Shown in pieces: positions 32,083-64,000 of a DNA stretch of 64,000 nt. Source of the stretch: Amoebidium appalachense (taxonomy: Eukaryota > Ichthyosporea). Location: positions 1,240,001-1,304,000 of the forward strand of contig CAVNZM010000010.1 in assembly GCA_963693365.1 (NCBI GenBank), given 5' to 3'. The position numbers were made by a program, and so were the translations under genes. Every line of letters starts with the position of its first letter. Position 1 is the first letter of the stretch. The notes beneath the pieces were generated by a model that had not been told where the DNA came from, did no database searches, and worked only from the letters and a program-made list of their open reading frames with translations.

Positions 32083-33497
32083 ACCCACCCCTTCCCTGCG
32101 TTCAAACATTCTTTCCCCACACAGACCCACACAAACACCACACTTCTATGGTCTATCGTACACGAGTGACTCAACCACTATAGCTAAGAAACCCGTGGTT
32201 AGAATTCTTCCGTCTCGACATCCGTTCATAGAATATCGTGCTTACCATTATTCCAGTGCACAAACATCTGTTTTCTTTATTTTACTATCCAAAAAATACA
32301 GTTTGTTTTTCTTGTGTGGTCTGTTCCATAACATTCTAAATAGTTTGTGTCTGTAATGTAAGTCAAGCCTGATGGCATGGTTCGTGATTCTTACCCAATC
32401 AAAACGCAGGGCTTGCCCTCATGTTGCCGGTGCTGCTGCCGCCCTTTGGAGCCAGTTCCCTGTTGCATACGTGCAGGACGTGGGTGCCCCCCCCCCCCCC
32501 CCCCCTCCCCCCTCCCCCCCCCCCCCCCGGGGCCGTCCCCCCTCCCCCCGCCCCCTCCCCCTCTCTCTCCAACCCGCCTCCCCTCCCCCCCCCCCCCCCC
32601 CCCCCGTGCATACTATGTTTGCTTTGAAAATGTGCATCGTAATGTTCTTTGCCGGAGCTGTCTACTTTTTTTCCTGTCACACTTGGCACTTGGTAGCCCC
32701 TCACCCCCCTCCCCCTCCCCTCCCCCCCCCCCCCTTCCTCTTCCTCCCCCTCCCCCCCCCCCCCCCCCCCCCCCCTCCCTTCCTCCCCCCCTCCCCCCCC
32801 CCCCCGCCCGGACCCCGCTTTCTTATTAGTGAATGCCTTGTGGTGCACGTGCGAAAGAGCATTCCATTGGTCCATTTAGTTTGGTGGCCCAACTAATTTG
32901 CCGGTGTGCCGGGTGATCCTGGTTGTTAGTGCAGGAAACCAAAAAAAAAAACCTAAAGACTGATTTGCTATTGATTATGAGCGAGTTCTAACAACGTCGT
33001 TTAGGTGGAATCAATCGAATATATTTTATGTGAGGCTCCGACACATTTATCGGCGCAATAGAGCCCAAGCATCATTGTCCAATTAGTGACATTACCATTA
33101 CAGTACTGTGACAAACTGAGTTTATACGCTAATAAGAAGGGCTAGAATCAATACAGCAAAAGTAAACCCCCTCTCATATTTTTCACTTCCTGCAAGCAGG
33201 TGCGCAAAATCCTTCTGGAAAGCGCCACGCCCAACGCCATCAAGAACATCCGCCCATGCCCGGCCAGCCCCAACAAACTACTCTACGCAAACTGGCGCAA
33301 CGCGATCTACTCCCCTACCGACAGCACCGCGAGCGCAAACAGCACTTATGAATGCGACCCTACGGACCTTAAGAGTCGCGAGTTTCTGCATGTTTAAGGT
33401 GGGGCAGTGCGTTTCCACCCGCCCGGGCGTCACTGATAAGTGGTGTCAGCAGCAGGGGTGCTCTGTCGCTTACAAGGATGTCTGCACCCGTGATTAG
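30604..33497 (+). CDS. 5'-truncated subtilase: catalytic-Ser half plus Cys-rich C-terminus
   Basis: Exons: 30604-30678 (DKIATFSNWGTCVDIFAPG), 31710-31784 (ending SGTSM), 32410-32479 (completing SGTSMACPHVAG), 33200-33497. The first visible exon enters in phase 2 and lacks a start codon. No prodomain, Asp, His or oxyanion exon lies between it and subtilase 2, so the copy appears truncated. The intron inside the Met codon of SGTSM has the same position and phase as in subtilase 2, indicating close relationship. The terminal exon changes frame at TTT (33383-33385). Removing one T gives a tail with CVSTRPGVTDKWC and GCSVAYKDVC, parallel to the Cys-rich tail of subtilase 2, ending TAG at 33495. 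Probably a gene remnant; its Ser motif is intact. Confidence 0.75.
31141..31440. repeat. (CACATA)n hexanucleotide repeat
   Basis: About 300 bp of ACACAT units with occasional ACAT slips, in an intron of subtilase 3. Confidence 0.95.
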
Positions 33498-34165
33498 GTG
33501 GGAATTTTCAAAAATACTGGAATTTGATACAGATTTTCCGTGATTAACGATCGTGGTGTCTTTGGAGGATAATTTGGAATGTTTATGGTCCAGGTGTAGC
33601 CAAGTGAAACAAATACGAGTTGATGGAATTTTTTAGAAGGAAGTGGATTTTTATTTGTGTCTTTCAGATCATAATTATAAATTTTGAAATCCGGGTTCTG
33701 GCTTTTTAATTGCCAATGGGCTTTATGTTGTGTAAAAACGGTTATCAAAGCAATGCCATGCACACGGTGCGGGTCGACTGTACATCTAATAATGCTGTGT
33801 CGATGTGGAGTTAGTGGGTACATATTTGGTTTGTTAATCATGTAGTGGGAGTGAGTTGGTTGCTTGTCTCATAACTGAAATCTAAACAGCGTTTGTTTGT
33901 TTTAACAATAACATAAAGATCCGGTCACTGTGTGGCCGGATTTCGGAGTACTTTAAGGCGTCAAAAAAAGAATACATCAATGGACACGACAGTAAACGTA
34001 ATTGCCAATTGCTATTTGGGGTTTTCAAATGGGAAGCCTGGGTCAAAAGGGGGGAGGGGGGAAGGGCGGGGGGAGGGGGGAGGGGGGAGGAGTGTCTGTG
34101 TTTTGTGTGTGTGTTTTGTGCGTGTGTTTCATGTGTGTGTGCTTGTGTGTGAGTGCGTGTGTGTT

Positions 34166-34225
<60 letters not shown>

Positions 34226-34247
34226 CGCGTGTGTGTGTGTCTGTGTT

Positions 34248-34307
<60 letters not shown>

Positions 34308-34687
34308 GTGTGTGCATGTTCGTGTGTGTGTGGGAGTGGGGGGTTGAGGGGAGGGAGGGGAGGGGTATGCAAGTTGCCCGCGGGATGGCGATCAATCATA
34401 GTTAATCCTGTTGAAGTGGTTGTTGTGTTGTCAGCTTGCCGAACTTCTCCGTTGCAAAAGTCATTGAGTTATATATCAGGGTAGCGGGAGAATGTTACTA
34501 GAAATGAATAACGAGTGTTTTGAGTTCAAATTACGCTTACCGTGGCTGTGGTGTCGCCGTGGCCCACCTGGGAGGAGGGGGGGGGGGGGGGGGTAGATGT
34601 ATACACAATAATTTACACACACACACACGCACACACACACGCACACACACACACACACGCACACACACACACACACGCACACGTGCA

Positions 34688-34761
<74 letters not shown>

Positions 34762-35848
34762 CACACACATACAGCATCGTGCCACCTGACACAAGCATAG
34801 AGATACTGTGTGACTGTCTTGACGACGTGTTGGCGCGTGCCGCACATTTATGGGGCACCGCACCACACATAAAGTGACCCACACACACATGTAAACTGCC
34901 ATTTATCCCCCCCCCCCCCCCCCCCTCCCCCCCCACCCCCCCCCCCCCCTCTCTTCCCCTCCCCCTTCCCCCCTCCCTCCCTTTCCCAGCCGAGGTTTTG
35001 ACAGTTTGTGTGTGTGTGTTTACATTTGCGTATGTTTGTGTGTGTGCGTGCGTGTTTGTGCATGTCCAGGTGCCCGCATGTGTATGTGTGTGTGTGTGTG
35101 TGTACATGTGCGTGCGTGAATTATTCTTCGGCAACAGTAATGCACTATGACTGTGTATGATCTCGTTTACATCCGTGAATAGTCACTGTGCATGTCATTG
35201 GTGGTGGTAGTGGTGGTGTGTGTGTGGGGGGGGGGGGGATTGGGGGGAGGAGGAGGAGGAGCGGGGAAAAAATAGTTTACTAAACGACAAAAAAAAAAAC
35301 CTTTGAACTCGTGGCACCTCAGCACTATCGAACAGTTACAACCTGAGAAGGGAAGGAGGGGGGGGGGAAGGGGGGAGGGGGGAAGGGCAGAGGCAGAACT
35401 GTGTGCTGTGACTCATGGACCAAAGAATTTGCAGCATGAACAACGAAAGCAAAAATGAGAAACTAGCGAAATATTTAATGTACACGGGCAACCCCTGCAA
35501 TACGTTTAGAAATTTTCGACAAAAGAAGTGCTGTACAGGCCACGTAGGTTAAACGTTGCTTCTAACCTACCACTGCTTGGGGGGGGGGGGGGGGGGGGGG
35601 GTCCTCTCCCCCGGCCCTCAGAGGGAGGGCGGGCTAGGCAAGGGTGGGGCTCCCGGGAAAGGGGGGGGGAGGGGGGGGAGGGGGGGGGGTTATATGTGTA
35701 GCACACAAAATGATTGCGTATTATATATGTATACAATTGGTCACCATAATGTGAATGGATGATGGTGCCAGTCGCACTCGCCATGGCCGGAAAACCTTTC
35801 AGTGGACGCTTGGAGTAGGAAAATTTGAGGAGATTTCGGGAGGTAAGC
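33498..35848. other. Intergenic DNA downstream of subtilase 3
   Basis: 33500-33960 is AT-rich ordinary DNA. GT repeats lie at 34140-34315, CA repeats at 34613-34775, a C tract at 34906-34950, GT/GC repeats at 35010-35115 and G-rich blocks at 35225-35245 and 35580-35690. No exon is recognised. Confidence 0.55.
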
Positions 35849-36151
35849 TTAGAGGGGGTTTCTTTTAGCTTCTCGGGCCGGGCCGGGTCAGAGGGGATTC
35901 TAGCTATATGATTGGTGTACTGCGCATCAGCTGCGCACCATCGTTTTGCCGGCAGCAAGGTACAGATGCGCCATAATACGACAATGAAGAGAAAGAAAAG
36001 AGAAAGAAAAGAAATAAAGAGTGGAATAATAATAATAAAGCTTTAGGAAGAAAATTGCAGTTCATATCATGGTTTATATGCTGAGTAAATGGCTTGACCC
36101 GAATGTGCTGGAATGGGGACAATTAATCGGCCTAAAAGAAACCCCGTTTAA
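35849..36151. mobile_element. TTAA-flanked MITE, copy 2 (inverted relative to copy 1)
   Basis: A 303-bp element. Ends are AGGGGGTTTCTTTTAGC and CCTAAAAGAAACCCCGT, bordered by TTAG and TTAA. The interior matches copy 1 reversed: GGGCCGGGCCGGG, CTGCGCATCAGCTGCGCACC, a GAAAGAAAAG purine stretch and GACCCGAATGTGCTGG. Confidence 0.88.
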
Positions 36152-36194
36152 GGCCTTGTACATCAGTAATAACTTGGAGCTCGAGGCACGAGGG

Positions 36195-36233
<39 letters not shown>

Positions 36234-36271
36234 TATGCCCTGCATTTCTTCACCCACCCGTCTCACTAACC

Positions 36272-36310
<39 letters not shown>

Positions 36311-37239
36311 ACCGGGGGGGGCCCCTTGCCCAAAAAATAAAATAATAATAATAATAAAAAAAGCTGCATGCAAACGTATATCTCAAGTGCTTTTTATCAG
36401 ATTTTCTCAAAAAGGGTAAGGGAAAACACGATGGGGCACGTGCAACTCCATTTATTTGGTAGAGGCCGCTTTTTATGCGTTATCAGACTCTATCATTGTG
36501 AACTATATGGCAGACATATCACGGAAAACATACACGGACGAGATATACGAATTTTTATTGATGTGCTCAAAGGACAAAGGAATCACAAAAGAGATATCTC
36601 CGGCAGATCATATCAGTCTCAATCATCGAATTAGTCTTCCTTGCAGCCCCGCTTGCGCAATGAAATTGCGTAATCTAAGGTTTTCCGTGTGTAGACTACA
36701 CGCTCTCATGCGGCAGCGGCTGGCCCGCGCTGGCGCGGCGCGTGCATGCGCACAGCTGTTTCGCTGAGACAGAGAGAGGGAGGGAGAGAGAGCGAGAGAG
36801 AGAGAGAAAGAGAGATAGTGTGTGTGTGTATCGCATACGTGGAGACAGCGACACAATTAGCTAGATAAAGCTGCTGCTTTCAAACTGTTTACAACAGGGT
36901 GACAAAGAATTGCCTTTTCCCTGTAGATAGGACAATTAACACGTGATAACATCGAGAGAGGTAATAAGGGTTGTTTTCTCAGACGTTTACCGAGGAAGAG
37001 ACAAAAGAAAGCATCTGTGTTCTATCTGAATGCTCATGCCCATTCTGAATCCAAAACACTAAAGCACTTTCTCTTCTCTGTAACGCCTTGACCCATTTGT
37101 TAACCATTAAGCTACTAGTCAGCCCGGGAGCTCTCTTTCTTCTTGGTATCTTCTTCGTGAGGTTCTGACACGGAGAACCACAGCTCATTTTAATCTGAAA
37201 CTACTTTTTATATGCGTTTATGAGGGTAAAGACAGCAAG
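36152..37239. other. Upstream region of the uS15m gene
   Basis: C tracts lie at 36196-36232 and 36274-36310 and a GA-rich patch at 36768-36815. The last 400 bp are ordinary DNA and should contain the promoter and 5' leader of the ribosomal protein gene. No TATA box or other core element stands out. Confidence 0.5.
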
Positions 37240-45605
<8,366 letters not shown>

Positions 45606-45765
45606 GGGAAAAAACATTTTTTTTTTTTCTCTTGTTTTTCTTTTCTTTCCTTCGTTCTTTCTTTCTTTCCTTTTTTCTTTGTTCTTTTTCGTTTTCTTTC
45701 TTTCTTTCTTTCCTTTTTTTTTTTGTTACGTTATAACGTGTAGGTTTTATTGTCAGTGTTTCTCG

Positions 45766-45868
45766 AAAGTTGCTCATGTACCTGCGATCTACCGATCTGC
45801 GAAAGTGCGCTGCCACCCTTGACGCACTGGGGCAAAGGCCGATTAAGAGCGTTAAGGGCAACAGGAGC
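45766..45868 (+). pseudogene. Duplicated tail of the uS15m last exon
   Basis: About 103 bp repeat the last exon from KLLMYLRST to the GNRS end, 268 bp downstream of the original. The frame is still open and encodes the same peptide with a few changes (DLRK for HLPK, DALGQ for TALGL). It has no acceptor in the right place and continues into AT-rich sequence without the TGA. Probably a tandem duplication scar; an alternative terminal exon is possible. Confidence 0.85.
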
Positions 45869-46657
45869 CCGCGGGGATGGGAGAGCACTTCAGTTTTCTT
45901 CTTGTTTATTTTTTGGGTTTGCTGTATATGCTTTTTCCTTTTCCTTTTTCTTAATTTTTAGTTTTTGATTTTATTATGATTTTAGTAATGTGGAGAGCGA
46001 TAGTTTTTGTAGGATCGTGTGGCTATTTCGATTCCCTTTTTTTTCTTCCCTTTTTTTTGGTTTAGTTTTGTTGTGAAACGTGTTCACGATGTCACGATGT
46101 GATGTCTTGATTTCACTGTTGTGTGGGATGGGTGATTTCTATTCATTATATATGGTTTACGAGCATACACAAGGCGTATCATGTTTGAGGTTTTCGCAAC
46201 TTTAAATTTGGTTCAAATGCAAGTTCGAAGTCGACTCAGGTATGATGAGTACAGGAAGCCTTTGGTGAGAGAGGTGGAGAGTTGAAATGTCCAAACGAAA
46301 AACAAAGTTTGTTTCTGTGCGTTGCCGATCTGTGATTGATCGATATGCCAAATAAACTTCGTTGCTGATTCAGTGCAATTGGAAGCAAACGGGCATACAC
46401 GTAAACATACATATATGCAACACATTTGATCGCGTCGATCGTTTACGTATGTGCCCGGTCCGTATATACGTGTGCTGGGCAGAGGCCGGCACACACAGCA
46501 CGTCAGTTGAGCTCATGATCACACACAAATTTAAGGGGAATCCAGTCCGGTTTTTGCTTTTCATCGATTCGTGTTTTTGGTTTTGATTATTTTTTATTCA
46601 AGATCTTCGAAAACGATTTCGTTCGAACCTTCGAAAGGCCAAAAAAAAAAAAAAAAA

Positions 46658-46691
<34 letters not shown>

Positions 46692-46906
46692 CTTATGGTA
46701 AAAGATCCATGATAAATGTGTATGCACATCCCAAACATTCAGTAGAGAATTTCGATCTATCCAATGAATATCCCAAATGCTGCATGCCGGCACCCGGGCG
46801 CTGGTCCAAATTTGCGACCTAATCGATCTAATCGGCTTTATGTGTCTTCCGAAACTCCTTGTAAACCTAGGTGAAAATCTTCACGATATCGCAAATTTGA
46901 ATGTCT

Positions 46907-46960
<54 letters not shown>

Positions 46961-47185
46961 CCCTTCCCATACATACACGAAAACATTTGCGAGCTGAAAA
47001 AATACATTCATCGCTGCACTAATCATTTCTCAAGCATGAATCACACAAAAACAAGCAAAAACAAGCAAAAAGCATCCACACGGAACAATCATCAATTCTT
47101 GCGGAACACACAATGAAGGAACGATTCGCAATTCGCTATTCGATTCCCGCATGCAGGTTGAGAGTTTCAACACTGCTTTAAAAAG

Positions 47186-47216
<31 letters not shown>

Positions 47217-47400
47217 CATACCCAAGGAAGCTTTACAAACAGAACCTAAACATCCCTCATGAACGGAACATGTATCAGATCTGAAAAATGGCTCACAAAG
47301 GGAGTAATACACTATGCACCATAATACCCTATACCCACTACTACACCGCACTATCCTAATAAAAAACTAAAAGAAAATTAGAGGTGCATTTTCAAAATAG
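45869..47400. other. Convergent intergenic region
   Basis: Between the 3' ends of uS15m and the methyltransferase gene. Mostly ordinary AT-rich DNA with a poly(A)/poly(G) tract at 46640-46691, C47 near 46910-46957 and an A tract near 47188-47210. I see no exon. Confidence 0.6.
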
Positions 47401-50355
<2,955 letters not shown>

Positions 50356-51468
50356 CTTTCACTGAATTTCGCTAACAGAACTGAATAGGATCGTAAGGCT
50401 TATACAATCTAGTAACTCGCCACGCTGTGCACTGTGAATGTTAGGCGTGTGCCCAATAGAACAGGTACAATGCTGGCAGGCTTCTTGTTAGGACGCTGTA
50501 AACCCAAAAAAAACATTGAGTATAACCCCCCAAACATTTGAGTAAAGAACTGTAAAGTAAAAGGTGGAATGGGACCTTATTGAGGGTCCGTCTTTTATAT
50601 GAATCACACTAGTGTAAGGAGTGTACACTATTGTAGGTACTAAAGGGACTATGAGTGCTTGATATAATGACGTCACAAAAATGAAGAATGTAACATGAAG
50701 ACTAGCTGAAGGTGATTGGGTAAGGTGGAATATCTGTAAAGAAATATTTCCATATTTGTCGCAAATTAAAGACAAGACAGAAGTTAAAGGTTAGAAGGGT
50801 TGCGACCTGTACCACAAAGTTGAGAAAAAGACAAGTAAAGGAGCTCAATAAACGACAATTTATTGCAGTAAATAAATAGGTAGACCGAATAAAACTTTTA
50901 TGGTTTTTCGTGTGCACAGTTACCGATGGATATTTTTCCCACCCTACCTGCCCACCTGATGTGTGTTATTACAGTGCTAAAGCCAACCTTCAAAACGCTG
51001 ACTTTAAGAGTTAGCAAGCGCGCGCCCCAAAACCGATGGCCACCACTAACGAGAGAAGTGAAAAAGTAGAAGGGAAAACCCATGCACCTGTACTCATGTT
51101 ATAGCGAACATTGGCTTTATATTTTATAGAATAGTCTAATTTTCTTATGTGCCAGCTTATGTAGCTATTGCAGGTTAGTAGGGAGTCGGTGGAAAGAAGT
51201 AGTTGTTGGGTTATGAGAAGGCATCCCTTCGTGAGCATTTAGGTACATTCACCACACCATCTATGGTGACAAAGGTGTTTGTGTGGACTTTATGCTATAG
51301 AAAGAGCACGCCCCTGGAAAAACATCGGTTGGTTTTGAGTAAGCCCCTAGCAGGGGCATTTGTGGACAAAACTACAAACTCTGTCACCCTCGTCATACAA
51401 ACATTTTCCTCACATGTTACGCAAAATAACCAGTTGTCAAGGCCGTCAATCGGCTTTTCCTTTTAAAA
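50356..51468. other. Divergent intergenic region
   Basis: 1.1 kb separates the methyltransferase (minus) and the H-NOX gene (plus), and probably holds both promoters. It is unusually free of microsatellites for this window. No TATA box, exon or RNA gene stands out. Confidence 0.55.
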
Positions 51469-63577
<12,109 letters not shown>

Positions 63578-63583
63578 GTATGA

Positions 63584-63645
<62 letters not shown>

Positions 63646-63772
63646 CACCCCCCACCCCCTTCCTCCAGAACCCCGCACTTCTCTTTTTAACGGGCGCTGG
63701 AGGGGGAGGGGGGAGGGGGGGAGGGGGGGGGGGGGGGCTTGGCTTGGAATGAATTCCGCCTTCCAAAACATA

Positions 63773-63803
<31 letters not shown>

Positions 63804-64000
63804 GAAAAGTGTGCCTTTGTCATCCTTTATCGTATGCATGACATGCATGCATGCAGGCACACACACACACTCACACAGAGACATGTGGTCAGCCTAGAAT
63901 AGAATGCTCGGGCACAAGTGCAGGGGTACATTTGAATGCAGCTCACACATAGGCACATGCATAGATGTATATACCAGACATGCGCACGCGCGCGCAACAC
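63578..64000. other. Intron at the right edge
   Basis: Starts GTATGA then C29 and A29, followed by G-rich and C/A tracts and CATGCATGCATGCAGGC repeats. No further exon is seen before the window ends. Confidence 0.6.

Noticed and set aside
33494-33841. Minus-strand 115-codon frame starting MINKPNMYPL
   Set aside because: No recognisable family, no splice or neighbour support, AT-rich DNA just past a gene end; probably chance.

Overview
This window is nuclear DNA of a eukaryote. Its genes are cut into many small exons with GT-AG introns, and the introns are packed with (CA/GT)n microsatellites and pure C or G homopolymers, several longer than 40 bases. I see no bacterial, plasmid, viral or CRISPR signature. 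The lineage is undetermined. A mitochondrial ABC transporter, a mitochondrial ribosomal protein, a heme-NO-sensor-like protein and EGF-bearing subtilases would suit a unicellular alga or protist, and an unusual invertebrate is not excluded.

Layout: (1) 521-10808, minus strand: ATM1/ABCB7-type mitochondrial half-transporter, ten exons recovered, running off the left edge. (2) 10809-15312: intergenic, with a perfect 39-bp hairpin and a TTAA-flanked MITE. (3) 15313-33497: cluster of three proteinase-K-like subtilases. The first (plus) has an intact Asp/His/Ser triad and eight EGF repeats. The second (minus) looks catalytically dead. The third (plus) is only the 3' part of a gene. (4) 33498-37239: intergenic, with a second MITE copy. 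(5) 37240-45605, plus: mitochondrial ribosomal protein uS15, followed by a stray copy of its last codons. (6) 47401-50355, minus: small SAM-dependent methyltransferase. (7) 51469 to beyond 63577, plus: H-NOX (HNOB) plus HNOBA protein whose next region resembles the lead-in to a cyclic-nucleotide phosphodiesterase rather than a cyclase.

All seven gene models were built by hand from splice sites. Every exon join keeps phase except one missing exon in the second subtilase and three single-base frame problems: two in long homopolymer runs (G8, T8) and one in a short TTT.

The non-coding part is as striking as the genes. About half of the 44 splice donors are followed within some 30 bases by a long C tract on the sense strand, and many acceptors sit at the end of a CA repeat. 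Several exon edges are locally tandem-duplicated. Interspersed repeats include a tRNA-promoter-like SINE family ending in poly(C), two TTAA-flanked MITEs, a MITE with a perfect 9-bp target duplication nested in a SINE, and a 273-bp foldback element. Except for the subtilase cluster, the genes show no functional linkage beyond ordinary eukaryotic neighbourhood.
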